Shown here in pieces: positions 34,501 to 43,446 of a DNA stretch of 57,649 nucleotides. Both the position numbers and the translations under genes were made by a program. The notes under the pieces are model-generated. The model had not been told where the DNA came from. It saw only the letters and a program-made list of their open reading frames with translations, and searched no databases. Every line of letters begins with the position of its first letter. Position 1 is the stretch's first letter. Origin of the DNA: Acidobacteriota bacterium (GTDB lineage Bacteria; Acidobacteriota; Terriglobia; Versatilivoradales; Versatilivoraceae); NCBI GenBank assembly GCA_028875575.1, contig JAPPDF010000053.1:1-57649 (forward strand), read 5' to 3'.

Positions 34501-36042
34501 TCAGGAATCGGCCCCCTCGCCACCCTTGGCCGGGGACGACAACCCGACGGCCTCCAGCAGAAAGCGGGCGGCCTGGGCGGGAGACTCCCCATCCACGTCC
34601 ACCCGCTTGTTGGCGGCTCTCATGGTCCCGTCATCGATAATCCCGTCAAAGACCTCCAGCGCCTTGACCAGTTCGCCCCTGCGGGCGGCAGCCGGCGAAA
34701 GCACCAGCACCGCGTCATAGGGAGGCAGCGCCTGCAGCGGATCGGCCAGGACCGCCAGGTCATACTCGATGATGCGGCCGTCGGTCGTATAGGCGGAGAT
34801 GACATCCACCACTCCCTCGCGGGCGGCGGCGTACATGAGGCTGGGATCGAAGGTTCGCCGTTCTCTGAAGTCAAGACGGTAAGCCTCTCGCAACGCTACC
34901 CATTCGGGCCGGGCAAAGAACTCGAAATCGGCCCCGATCGTCATTTGAGGGGCGTGGCCGGTGAGGTCCTGAATGGAGGCGAGCTTCAAGGCCTCCGCCT
35001 TGTGCCTGGGAACTGCCAGGCCGTAGTTGTTCTCGAACCCCAGCGCCCCCAGGACCCGGACCTGGTGCTCCCGCTGGAGCCAGTCCTTCATCTGTTCCAG
35101 CAGATCCGCCCGCGGGGGAAGGTCCCGCCGCTTCATGACGTTGGCCCAGATGGTACCCGAGTAGTCCACGTAGCAATCGACGTGGCCGGCGGTCAGGGCG
35201 TCGAACAGGATCATGGAGCCCATGCTGGATCGGTTCTCGGCTTGCAGGCCGGCTTGGGTCAATCTCTGGGCGATTGCCTCAGCCAATACGTACTGCTCGG
35301 TGAAGGGCTTGGCCCCGACCACCACCGCGGCCGACCCCCTGGCGGTGGGAATCTGCAGAATCAGGGTCGAGAGCAGAATGAACAGCAGGCCGGCCCCCGC
35401 CAGCCAGCCCTTGGTTCGGCTGCGGCCGGCCACGGCCATCTCCCCCAGACGAATGAGCTGATCCAGCACGATCGCCAGCACCGCCGCGGCCGCACAGCCG
35501 ACCAGGACCGCGGTGAAGTTCTGGGTCTGCAGGCCGCTGAAGATGTAGTTGCCCAGGCTGGTGGCGCCGACCGGAGTGGAAAGGGTGGCCGATCCCACCA
35601 CCCAGACGGTGGCCGTGCGGATGCCGGCGATGATCACCGGAGCCGCCAGCGGCAGCTCCACCCGGAAGAGTCTCTGCCGAGAGGTCATGCCCAGGCCCTC
35701 GGCGGCTTCCAGGATGTCCGGGGCCACCCCCAGGATGCCGGTGACGGTGTTGCGCAGGATCGGCAGCATGCTGTAGAGCAGCAGGGCGATGAAGGCGGGC
35801 AGGAAGCCGATCTGGCCAAGCAGGGGAACCATCAGCGCCAGCAGGGCCAGCCCGGGGATGGTCTGGGCCACGCTGGCGACCGTGAGCACCGGCCATTGCA
35901 GCGATTGTACCCGGGTCACCAGGATGGCCAGGGGCAGGCACAAGGCGATTCCGCTGGACAGGGCCACCAGGGTCAGGGTCAGGTGATGCCCCAGGTAGTC
36001 TGGAAGGAGCCTCAACTGGTCGGCCAACGCCGTCTCGGTCAT
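34501..36042 (-). CDS. Osmoprotectant (betaine/choline) ABC transporter, fused permease and substrate-binding protein
   Basis: A 513-residue fusion. Residues about 1-205 form an OpuCB/ProW-type permease with five to six spans and the inner loop LEAAEGLGMTSRQRLFRVELPLA (EAA motif). A span (GAGLLFILLSTLILQI) leads to an OpuCC/ProX-type binding domain from about residue 245: VVVGAKPFTEQYVLAEAIAQ, CYVDYSGTIWANVMKR, LGALGFENNYGLAVPR and VDVISAYTTDGRIIEYDL. Fused permease-receptor forms are known in this family. It overlaps the ATPase gene by 4 bases (ATGA), so the pair is tightly coupled. It imports compatible solutes under osmotic stress. Confidence 0.93.
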   Translation of the reverse strand: MTETALADQLRLLPDYLGHHLTLTLVALSSGIALCLPLAILVTRVQSLQWPVLTVASVAQTIPGLALLALMVPLLGQIGFLPAFIALLLYSMLPILRNTVTGILGVAPDILEAAEGLGMTSRQRLFRVELPLAAPVIIAGIRTATVWVVGSATLSTPVGATSLGNYIFSGLQTQNFTAVLVGCAAAAVLAIVLDQLIRLGEMAVAGRSRTKGWLAGAGLLFILLSTLILQIPTARGSAAVVVGAKPFTEQYVLAEAIAQRLTQAGLQAENRSSMGSMILFDALTAGHVDCYVDYSGTIWANVMKRRDLPPRADLLEQMKDWLQREHQVRVLGALGFENNYGLAVPRHKAEALKLASIQDLTGHAPQMTIGADFEFFARPEWVALREAYRLDFRERRTFDPSLMYAAAREGVVDVISAYTTDGRIIEYDLAVLADPLQALPPYDAVLVLSPAAARRGELVKALEVFDGIIDDGTMRAANKRVDVDGESPAQAARFLLEAVGLSSPAKGGEGADS

Positions 36043-36818
36043 TGCCCCTCCCGCCCGGAGCGCAGCATGGATTCCACCTGGTCGGCCTGGCGCCTGGGGG
36101 TCTCCATCAGGGCAGCGATATAGGGGTGACTCGGGTTCCGCAGAATCTGCCTGGGAGTGCCTGTTCCCACCAGAACGCCCTGCTTCATCACGGCAATGCG
36201 ATCGGCCAGCAGCAGAGCCTCGGTCATGTCGTGGGTGACCATGACCACCGTCAGGTTCAGGGTCTGCTGCAGGCGTTTGAACTCCCGTTGCAGGCCGTCG
36301 CGGGTTATGGGGTCCAGGGCGCCGAAGGGTTCGTCCATCAGCATGATCCTGGGACGGGCCGCCAGGGCTCGCGCCAGCCCGACCCTCTGGCGCTGCCCCC
36401 CTGACAGCTCATCGGGTTTGCGGTCGCGATGGGTCCGGGGAGAGAGGCCGGTCAGGTGCAGCAGTTCGTCGACGCGGTCCCGGCAGGCGTCGGGTTCCCA
36501 GTTGAGAAGCCTCGGCACCACAGCCACGTTCTCGGCCACGGTCATGTGGGGGAAGAGGCCGACCCCCTGAAACACGTAACCGATTCCCCGGCGCAGAACC
36601 ACGGGATTGACCCGGGAGACGTCCCGATCCTCCACCAGGATCCGCCCCCGGGTGGGCTCCACCAGGCGGTTGATCATCTTGAGCAGGGTCGTTTTTCCAC
36701 AGCCCGAGTCACCCAGCAGCACCAGCAGTTCCCCGGCGCCAACCTCCAGGTCGACTCCCTCTACGGCGAAGCTCCGGCCCCGGTCGTAGGTCTTGGATGC
36801 TTGCTGAATGCGAATCAT
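36039..36818 (-). CDS. Osmoprotectant ABC transporter ATP-binding protein (OpuCA/ProV type)
   Basis: A 259-residue ABC ATPase: Walker A LGDSGCGKTT, Q-loop GYVFQGVGLFPHMTVAEN, signature ELSGGQRQRVGLARAL, Walker B RIMLMDEPFGALD and the switch VMVTHDMTEAL. The C-terminal CBS domains of longer ProV/OpuCA proteins are absent, so ionic-strength sensing by CBS is unlikely. It overlaps the permease-receptor gene downstream and the sugar-isomerase-like gene upstream by 4 bases each. Confidence 0.93.
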   Translation of the reverse strand: MIRIQQASKTYDRGRSFAVEGVDLEVGAGELLVLLGDSGCGKTTLLKMINRLVEPTRGRILVEDRDVSRVNPVVLRRGIGYVFQGVGLFPHMTVAENVAVVPRLLNWEPDACRDRVDELLHLTGLSPRTHRDRKPDELSGGQRQRVGLARALAARPRIMLMDEPFGALDPITRDGLQREFKRLQQTLNLTVVMVTHDMTEALLLADRIAVMKQGVLVGTGTPRQILRNPSHPYIAALMETPRRQADQVESMLRSGREGQ

Positions 36819-37684
36819 GACAGTGCGGTCCTGCTGTCGAGGCCGCGTTCTCCGGCCGAACGGACGACGGCCTCCGTCTTTCCCCTACCGGTTCCGGCCA
36901 CTTCCGCCAAATCCCGCGTCCAGTATCCGGGATTGAAGAGCTCGAGGGAAAGAAAGCCCTCGTACCCGATGGCGTCCAGATCTCTCAGGAAGGCCTTCAA
37001 GGGAAGAATGCCGTCTCCCGGATAGACACGGTCGGCGTCAGTCTGCTCAAACTGGGGAGGCGAGGCGGGCGCGTCGTTGAAGTGGCACACGGCAATGGTC
37101 TTGGAGGACAGGCCTCCGATGGCTCCGAAGCCGGAGCCACCCCGAAAGAGGTGAAAGGGATCCAGCACCAGGCAGCCGTGAGGGTGGTCGGCCTGCCGCA
37201 CGATGGCCAGCGCCTGTTCCAGCTGAAAGACGTTGTGCTGGAATCCCAGGAACTCCATTGCCGGACGAACCCCGAAGGCTTGGCCCTCCTCCAGCAGCTC
37301 GCGGTAGCGGGCCGCCGCCAGAGGAATGTCCAGGTGAGGAACGTCGGGAACCGGCGAGGCCACAATGTGGGCCGCACCCACGGCTGACGCCTGCTCCAGC
37401 CGCCTGCGTGCCTCCCCGTAGGCGGCTTCCTTGTGGAATCCCTGGCTCTGCATCCAGTCCGACAGGGTGATGACGCTGGCCACCGCCAGGCCCGAGTCCT
37501 CCAGGATCCGGCGCAGCTCGGCCAGGGGCCGACCCGACTGCTCGAATCCGGTCAACTCCTCGGTCCAGACCTCGATGGCCGAGTAGCCGGTCCGGGCCGC
37601 GATGTCGATCTTCTCCAACAGGCCCGCCGGCCGGATAGTGCTGGTATTCAGGCAGAGAGGCCACTGGCGCATGGCGTTTTCCAT
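36815..37684 (-). CDS. Xylose isomerase-like TIM-barrel sugar phosphate isomerase/epimerase
   Basis: A 289-residue AP_endonuc_2/xylose-isomerase-like barrel: LCLNTSTIRPAGLLEKIDIA, GYSAIEVWTEE, VRPAMEFLGF (metal Glu), CLVLDPFHLFRGG (Asp, His), IAVCHFNDAP (His) and YEGFLSLELFNPGYW (late Glu). Relatives include hydroxypyruvate isomerase, IolI/IolE and 3-dehydroshikimate dehydratase. Start is uncertain: ATG 37684, ATG 37672 or GTG 37732. It overlaps the transporter ATPase by 4 bases, so a link between compatible-solute uptake and sugar or inositol metabolism is suggested but unproven. Confidence 0.85.
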   Translation of the reverse strand: MENAMRQWPLCLNTSTIRPAGLLEKIDIAARTGYSAIEVWTEELTGFEQSGRPLAELRRILEDSGLAVASVITLSDWMQSQGFHKEAAYGEARRRLEQASAVGAAHIVASPVPDVPHLDIPLAAARYRELLEEGQAFGVRPAMEFLGFQHNVFQLEQALAIVRQADHPHGCLVLDPFHLFRGGSGFGAIGGLSSKTIAVCHFNDAPASPPQFEQTDADRVYPGDGILPLKAFLRDLDAIGYEGFLSLELFNPGYWTRDLAEVAGTGRGKTEAVVRSAGERGLDSRTALS

Positions 37685-37738
37685 GGAGGAATGCGGCTCC
37701 CGGCTCCGGTCAGCTTCCGGCGCCCGACACACCTCGGT

Positions 37739-39970
37739 TCATCGGCGTGCCCACCGATCCAGTTCGTCGAAGAGGGGGGCGGCTCCCAGCTCGGCCTTCC
37801 ATCCATTGCAGAGACAGGCGATGGGAGCCTTGAGAGCGGGCAGCGGGTCCGCTCCCGGGGTCATGCCGGAGGCCTGGCCGCGCAACCAAGCCAGGAGTTC
37901 CTGCAGGCTGCGCTTGCCTGAACCGGCCAGCTCCGAATGCAGTTGCGGCTGGATGGTCTGCTCGAACTCACGTTTGCGGTCCACATCCACGATGTCGGGA
38001 AGCAGCAGGCCGGCCGGGCCCAGCTCCAGGTCCAGGCGGGCCAGGAGTTCGCGGTACACCAGGCGGGCCAGTTCCTCGGCCCTGCCGCTCACCTCGGTCA
38101 ACAGATCCATTCCCTTCCGGGACGAACCTCCCCGCGGCGCAAGCTGGCAATAGAACTTCAGCTTGGGCTCGGTTCCGGAGGGCCGGACCGTGACCACGAA
38201 GTCGTCCATGGACATCCGGATCACGTTTCTCGGCAGCTTGTCCGACTCGCTGACGAAGGCCCCGAACCGTTCCTGATCCCAGTAATCCAGGACGTGACGC
38301 ACCGGATGACCTGCCAGGGTCCGCGGAGGCGAGTCTCTCAGAGAGGCCATCAGCCGATCCCTCCTGGACACGCCCCCGGCCCCGGCCATGGCGATGGAGC
38401 GGCCCACGTCGGCATAGCCTCCCAACTGCTCAAGGATCCCGATGTAGTAGTCCAGAAGGGTGCGACCCTGCAGCCGCAGCCTCTGGTAGAGGGCCGCCAG
38501 CACCATGCAGGCCGGAGCGGCATCCTTGTCCCGTATGGTGGGAACCATGATCACCCCGTGGCTCTCCTCGGCGGCCAGCACCAGATCCCGTGGCCTGGCA
38601 ACCACCTGGCCGTATCTTCCGGTTCGTTCCAGGGACTTCAGCACGTCGGCGACATATTTGAAGCCGACCAGCAGGTCATCCACGATTTGGGAGCCACCGG
38701 CCTTCTCCACGATCCTACCCAGGATGCGGGTCGTCACCAGGGTCTCCACCACCAGCCCCCTCCTGCGCGGTCCCTCGGGATCCAGCATCAGGAAGTATCC
38801 CAGAATGGCGGCAATCTGGTTTCCGTCCAGGTGGACCCAGGAGCCGTCGGACTGCCTGACCTCCAGTCCGACCCGGTCGGCATCGGGATCGCTGGAGAGG
38901 ACCAGGCCCGAGCCGATCTCGTCGGCGAACTCCCTGGCGGGTGCGGTGGCCTGGGGCACCTCCGGATTGGGGGCCTTGAAGGGGATGACAGCGAAGGAGC
39001 CGTCGGCGTCCTGACGGGGCGGGGTCCGAACCGGAAAGTTCAGCCGGCCCAGCAGGTCGCCCACCGTCTTCAATCCGCATCCGCAGAGGGGCGTGTAGAC
39101 CACCGGCAGGTCGGGCCGAGGGGTGAAGGTGTCTCCATACAGCTCCAGGTAAGCGTCCAGATAGTCCTGGTGGAGATCTTCGGGAATGTCCCGCACCAAG
39201 CCCTCGGCAAGCGCCTGGGCGAAGGGTATGCTCCGGATGGCGGTAGCCTCCCGCATGGCGTCCATCAGAGCCTGGTCCTCCGGCGCCACCGGCTGGCTGC
39301 CGAAGGCGTCATAGACCTTGATCCCGTTGTCGTCGGGGGGATTGTGGGAGGCCGAGAGATTGATTCCCCCGGCAGCGCCCAGGCGGCCGATGACAAAGGA
39401 CAACTCGGGCGTGCTGATCACCGCATCCTCGGCCCGCGGCTGCGCGAAATAGGCCGTGATGCCGTTGCCGGCGTAGATCTCGCAGGCCAGCCTCCCCAGC
39501 GAGCGCGAAGAGGTTCCCAGAAGCGGGTGATCCTCTCCCAGAAAGCGGTAGGTTCCGGCCAGGTCCTTGAAGACTCGAACATCGTTGGCCACCACCACCG
39601 CCAAGTCGCGGCGGCCCGGAAAGGCGGCCGCGAGGTAGTGGCAATGACCCTGGACGGTCATGGCCACGGTGGCCGGATTGAGCCGGTTGGCCCCATATCC
39701 GACCCTGCCCCTGCGCCCGCCGGTCCCGAAGGGAAGCACCTGCCAGAAGGCGTCGAAGAGCAGGTCCACCTGCCCGGCCTGGAGGTGCCGCTGCAGCACC
39801 TCTGGCTCGGCGTAGGGCACCTGCCCCGAAAGCCACTGCTCCAGGTTGTCGCCTGCCTCCCGGCCCCGGTCCCCGTACTTCCGCACCAGCCGGTCAACCA
39901 TGGATTTCAGTGCGTCGTCTGCCGCCATTTCCTCGATCCCGGGAGACCGTTGGCGCGTCACCGGATTCAC
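37739..39970 (-). CDS. Phosphohexomutase (phosphoglucomutase/phosphomannomutase family)
   Basis: A 743-residue alpha-D-phosphohexomutase interconverting hexose 1- and 6-phosphates. FGTGGRRGRVGYG marks domain 1. The phosphoserine loop is GGINLSASHNPPDDNGIKVY, the metal loop SSDPDADRVGLEV, the sugar loop LAAEESHGV and the phosphate loop RPSGTEPKLKF near residue 595. About 145 further residues (LPDIVDVDRKREFEQTIQPQ, ACLCNGWKAELGAAPLFDEL) are an unusual C-terminal extension. GTG 39970 follows GGAAGGAG. It lies upstream of the isomerase and transporter genes on the same strand and may lead that operon. Confidence 0.92.
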   Translation of the reverse strand: MNPVTRQRSPGIEEMAADDALKSMVDRLVRKYGDRGREAGDNLEQWLSGQVPYAEPEVLQRHLQAGQVDLLFDAFWQVLPFGTGGRRGRVGYGANRLNPATVAMTVQGHCHYLAAAFPGRRDLAVVVANDVRVFKDLAGTYRFLGEDHPLLGTSSRSLGRLACEIYAGNGITAYFAQPRAEDAVISTPELSFVIGRLGAAGGINLSASHNPPDDNGIKVYDAFGSQPVAPEDQALMDAMREATAIRSIPFAQALAEGLVRDIPEDLHQDYLDAYLELYGDTFTPRPDLPVVYTPLCGCGLKTVGDLLGRLNFPVRTPPRQDADGSFAVIPFKAPNPEVPQATAPAREFADEIGSGLVLSSDPDADRVGLEVRQSDGSWVHLDGNQIAAILGYFLMLDPEGPRRRGLVVETLVTTRILGRIVEKAGGSQIVDDLLVGFKYVADVLKSLERTGRYGQVVARPRDLVLAAEESHGVIMVPTIRDKDAAPACMVLAALYQRLRLQGRTLLDYYIGILEQLGGYADVGRSIAMAGAGGVSRRDRLMASLRDSPPRTLAGHPVRHVLDYWDQERFGAFVSESDKLPRNVIRMSMDDFVVTVRPSGTEPKLKFYCQLAPRGGSSRKGMDLLTEVSGRAEELARLVYRELLARLDLELGPAGLLLPDIVDVDRKREFEQTIQPQLHSELAGSGKRSLQELLAWLRGQASGMTPGADPLPALKAPIACLCNGWKAELGAAPLFDELDRWARR

Positions 39971-40205
39971 AACTCCTTCCTCCCTGCCTCACCCGTCACA
40001 GCCTGAACCGGCGGCTCGCCCGTCCCGCCGCCGCAGCCGCCTGAGTATACCGCAACGGGGGTGAACCGGACAGCGGCCACGCCTGTCCGAAACCCCATAC
40101 CGCCCGGCTTCCGGCGGTAGGATATAATGCCCGGTTCCGCGCGGGCCTGCCCACTGTGTCAAGCCGCGTCGGCGGAGCAACAAGGCCCCTGGAAAGGAGA
40201 TCCCC

Positions 40206-41846
40206 ATGACCGGCGGTCAGGCCCTGGTTCGCTCCCTGGAAGCCCACGGAGTCACCGCTGTCTTCGGCATCCCGGGCACTCACAACCTGGCGGTTTACGA
40301 CGCTCTACTGGACAGCCCCATCCGCCACGTCAGCGCCCGTCACGAACAGGGAGCGGCCTTCATGGCCGACGGGTACGCCCGGGCCGGTGGAGAATTCGGC
40401 GTCTGTCTCAGCACCACCGGACCGGCAGCGCTCAACACCCTGACCCCGCTGGGCACCGCCTTCAGCGACTCCTCCCGGGTCCTGTGCGTAGCCAGCCAGA
40501 TCCAATCGGATTATCTGGGCCGGGAAAAGGGCTTGCTGCACGAGTGCTCCGGCCAGTCGGGAGGTTTCCGGGCAGTCACCAAGTGGTGCCAGCAGGCCAC
40601 CACGGTAGAAGCCATCCCCTGGCTGGTTCGAGAGGCCTTCGCCCAATTGGGTTCGGGGCGGCCGCGGCCGGTGGCCCTGGAGATCCCCTGCGACGTGCTG
40701 GACTCCACCGGTCAGCCCGCGCTGCCCGCGCCACTGACGACAGAGCTGGAACAGCCCGGGCAGGAGGAACTCACCCAGGCCTGCCGACTGCTGGAAGAGG
40801 CCAGCCGGCCGGTCATCTGGGCCGGGGGCGGCGTTATCCGGGCCGGGGCCTCGGCCGCCCTGACCCGGTTGGCGGAGCGGCTGCAATCCCCGGTCTTCAC
40901 CACCACCCTGGGCAAGGGAGCCATCCCCGAAGACCATCCCCTCTCCGGAGGCAACACCCTGCTCCATCCGGTTGGCCGGGCTTACCTTGAGACCTGCGAC
41001 CTGATGCTGGCGGTGGGAACCCGGTTCAAGGAGATCGAGACGGAACGCTGGCGCCTGAAGCTGCCGGAGCAGCTGATCCACATCGACATCGACCCCACCG
41101 AGATCGGCCGCAACTACGAGGTGAGCGCCGCCGTGGTCGGCCACGCCAAGCCCTCCCTGGAAGGTTTGCTGGAACGGTGCCAAGGGGCGACGACTTCCCG
41201 GGACCGCCCACGGGAGGTCCAGGCGCTTCGAGACCGGATATGGGGCGAATGCCGGCAGCGGGCGCCGGCGGCGGTGGAACTGGTGGAGTGCCTGAGAGCG
41301 GAGCTTCCCCGGGACAGCATCCTGGTCTGCGACCTGACCGCGGCCGCCACCTGGTGCCACCACCTGCTGGAGGTCTACCAGCCGGCCGGCTTCCACAGCC
41401 CCTGGGGATTCTGCACCCTGGGTTTCGGACTGCCCGCGGCCATCGGAGCCAGGATGGCTCAGCCCCAGCGTCCGGTGGTCCTGCTGTCGGGGGATGGAGG
41501 GTTTCTCTTCAACTGCCAGGAGCTGGCCACGGCGGTGGAGTGCGGACTGCCACTGGTGATGGTTGTCTTTAACGACAAGGGTTACGGGGTGCTTCGGCCT
41601 CAACAGATGGCCCGCTATGGCCGCACCCATGCGGCCGACCTGGTCGGCCCCGATTTTGCGGCCCTGGCCAGAGCCTTCGGAGCCGCCGCCCTGCGGGTGG
41701 AGCGCCTGCAGGATCTATCCCGGAACCTCTTGGAAGCGCTACGACAGCCAGGGCCCTGCCTGGTCGAGTTGACGGCCCAGATCCCCTGGCCGCCCATCGA
41801 GACCACCGCCGGCATGTTCGCTCAGGCGGAAGTGCCCACCCAATGA
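40206..41846 (+). CDS. Thiamine-diphosphate enzyme of the acetolactate synthase family
   Basis: A 546-residue ThDP-dependent decarboxylase or carboligase. It has the PYR domain with GIPGTHNLAVYDAL and catalytic Glu in SARHEQGAAFMADGYAR, the central domain (PVIWAGGGVIRAGA), and the PP domain with the GDG-N motif (LSGDGGFLFNCQELATAVEC...MVVFNDKGYGV). Without a regulatory-subunit gene nearby, a role in branched-chain synthesis is unlikely; benzoylformate decarboxylase, sulfopyruvate decarboxylase or similar catabolic enzymes are alternatives. GGAAAGGAG precedes ATG 40206 at ideal spacing, and a TATAAT lies at 40123-40128, without a clear -35. It diverges from the phosphohexomutase gene. Confidence 0.88.
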   Translation: MTGGQALVRSLEAHGVTAVFGIPGTHNLAVYDALLDSPIRHVSARHEQGAAFMADGYARAGGEFGVCLSTTGPAALNTLTPLGTAFSDSSRVLCVASQIQSDYLGREKGLLHECSGQSGGFRAVTKWCQQATTVEAIPWLVREAFAQLGSGRPRPVALEIPCDVLDSTGQPALPAPLTTELEQPGQEELTQACRLLEEASRPVIWAGGGVIRAGASAALTRLAERLQSPVFTTTLGKGAIPEDHPLSGGNTLLHPVGRAYLETCDLMLAVGTRFKEIETERWRLKLPEQLIHIDIDPTEIGRNYEVSAAVVGHAKPSLEGLLERCQGATTSRDRPREVQALRDRIWGECRQRAPAAVELVECLRAELPRDSILVCDLTAAATWCHHLLEVYQPAGFHSPWGFCTLGFGLPAAIGARMAQPQRPVVLLSGDGGFLFNCQELATAVECGLPLVMVVFNDKGYGVLRPQQMARYGRTHAADLVGPDFAALARAFGAAALRVERLQDLSRNLLEALRQPGPCLVELTAQIPWPPIETTAGMFAQAEVPTQ

Positions 41847-41924
41847 GTCGAATTCATGGACGGCCGAGCCGGGTGGAGGAGTTGGCCGAGGCTGTGCCAG
41901 GACGTGTGCGGGCGGGACGCCCGC

Positions 41925-42085
41925 GCTCCCGGATGGGCTTCATCCCCTGACGTCGTCGCAACTAAGGAGGTCCAACGGTCTTCGTGTTTGTCCGTGGTTC
42001 GTCCTCAACAACCATCGGCAGTTTCTTCCTCTTATAATCTGCCCGCAAGGGCGGGGGCGGAACTTACCTGAAACCATTGAATGAT
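41925..42085. repeat. Family B repeat fragment, inverted orientation
   Basis: CATCCCCTGACG, AAGGAGGTCCAACGGTCTTC, GTGTTTGTCCGTGGTTCGTC and ACCATCGGCAGTTTCTTCCT follow the complement of 11143-11350 in the same order. CTGCCCGCAAGGGCGGG and ACTTACCTGAA come next. It ends just before the SDR gene's 3' end at 42111, again next to the 3' end of a minus-strand gene. Confidence 0.7.
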
Positions 42086-42110
42086 CGGTTTCCCAGGGTG
42101 GCGGCCCGCC

Positions 42111-42962
42111 TCACCCGGAGTCGCCGCTCGCGGGCGGCGCCTTGGCTTTTTTGGGGGGAGTGGCTGAGACGCCTTCCAGGCCGCCGCTGACCCTGAGAAC
42201 TTCTCCGGTGATCCAGGTGGCATCCGGACTGCAGAGAAAAGCCACTCCCTGAGCGATCTCATGGGGCTCTCCCCAGCGCCCCAGGGGAATCGAGCCGGCA
42301 ACCCGCCGGATCATTTCCTCCTCCGAGACATTCAGGCTCAGAGCCCGTTCCGCCATATTCTGGCGGTTGAAGTCAGTATAGACCGGCCCGGGACTCACGG
42401 CGTTGACCCGAACCCCGTAGGGCGCCAACTCCAGGGCCAGCGTCCGGGTCAGGCTGATCACGCCCGCCTTGGCAGCGTTGTAGGCCGCCACCAGGGCTGC
42501 AGCGCTCTGCCCGTTCACCGAAGCCATGTTGACGATGCAGCCCGACTCTTGCCGCTGCATAACGGCGGCCGCCGACCGGCAACAGTAGAAGGTTCCCGTC
42601 AAGGTCACGCCCATCACCCGGTCCCACTCCCGGTCACCCAGCTCGGCCACCTCGGTCACCGATTGCCTCGAACCGGCATTGTTGACCAGGATGTCGAGCC
42701 GCCCCCGGTCGTCCACAAACGCCTCGAAAAACTCCCTCACGGCCCGGCTGTCGGTGATGTCCAGGGTGGCGGGTTCCGCCTGCAGTCCCTTCTCCCCCAG
42801 CCCGGCCGCCGCTTTCCGGACCTTCTCCGCTTGCACATCAGCCATGGTCACGTGGGCGCCCCGTCGGCCCAGCTCCTCGGCGATGGCCAGACCCAGCCCC
42901 TGGGCAGCTCCAGTGACCACGGCATTCAGGCCCTTCAGGGCATCAGCAGCAGTATCGATCAT
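42111..42962 (-). CDS. Classical short-chain dehydrogenase/reductase
   Basis: A 283-residue Rossmann oxidoreductase of the FabG-like type: VVTGAAQGLGLAIAEEL (TGxxxGxG), LDILVNNAG, IVNMASVNGQ (catalytic Ser), AAYNAAKAG (YxxxK) and VRVNAVSPGPVYTDF. D40-region Asp after the second strand (VTMADVQAE) points to NAD(H) preference. The substrate is unknown. The last 15 residues (Pro/Lys/Ala-rich, PPKKAKAPPASGDSG) are a low-complexity tail. GAGGA precedes ATG 42962. No same-strand partner. Confidence 0.9.
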   Translation of the reverse strand: MIDTAADALKGLNAVVTGAAQGLGLAIAEELGRRGAHVTMADVQAEKVRKAAAGLGEKGLQAEPATLDITDSRAVREFFEAFVDDRGRLDILVNNAGSRQSVTEVAELGDREWDRVMGVTLTGTFYCCRSAAAVMQRQESGCIVNMASVNGQSAAALVAAYNAAKAGVISLTRTLALELAPYGVRVNAVSPGPVYTDFNRQNMAERALSLNVSEEEMIRRVAGSIPLGRWGEPHEIAQGVAFLCSPDATWITGEVLRVSGGLEGVSATPPKKAKAPPASGDSG

Positions 42963-43123
42963 GATTCGTCCTCAAGATGAAAATTGGAGGGAGTATAGCA
43001 TTGGCTTCCGCTTCATCTCTCAAGGGTAAGTCGGCCGGGGTTTTTTTGTGGAGGCATTGCGTTCGGGGACGGGTGCTTTCTATGCGCCGCATTCGCGGCT
43101 GGGTGGGTGCTGAACCCATACGA

Positions 43124-43143
43124 CCCCGGGCTGCCGCCCGGGG
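43124..43143. repeat. CCCCGGGC hairpin repeat, copy 1
   Basis: CCCCGGGC, loop TGCC, GCCCGGGG: a perfect 8-bp stem, followed by CTACCC. It lies in the 484-bp gap 42963-43446, which otherwise holds only degenerate GCCGCATTCGCGGCTG-like imperfect repeats and no gene. Confidence 0.7.
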
Positions 43144-43288
43144 CTACCCTGAGCCGCAGCTACGCAGCTCTATAAGGATGGCTCGTAGGTGGCGTCTTGC
43201 CGGGTAACCCACGTCAGCCGCAGCATTCGCAGCTCTCCCCGAACCCACAACGCTGCAAGGGGAAACGTGCTTTTCTATTTGGAATAAT

Positions 43289-43310
43289 GCCCCGGGCCAG
43301 AGCCCGGGGC
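43289..43310. repeat. CCCCGGGC hairpin repeat, copy 2
   Basis: GCCCCGGGC, loop CAGA, GCCCGGGGC: a perfect 9-bp stem followed by TATCC. It is the same unit as 43124-43143 with a different loop, about 165 bases away in the same orientation. Such REP-like units are common in GC-rich environmental genomes. Confidence 0.7.
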
Positions 43311-43446
43311 TATCCATCGGGAAACGTCACATAGGGGAGTAGAGCCGCGAAGGCGGCCACAGCACCTATCCACGGAGTGAGCCCGCCTTGCCAGGAGCAA
43401 TGGTTTGGTTTAGTCTCTGCACCGATTCCTGAAGTGGGTCCAAGCA

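Noticed and set aside
34324-36123. 599-residue plus-strand frame
   Set aside because: Antisense to the transporter permease-receptor gene; low-complexity Gln/Gly/His composition.
37937-40006. 689-residue plus-strand frame
   Set aside because: Antisense to the phosphohexomutase, whose catalytic motifs are all in the minus frame.
43081-43320. CRISPR array
   Set aside because: Only two short hairpin units with unrelated spacing; no regular repeats or cas genes in the window.
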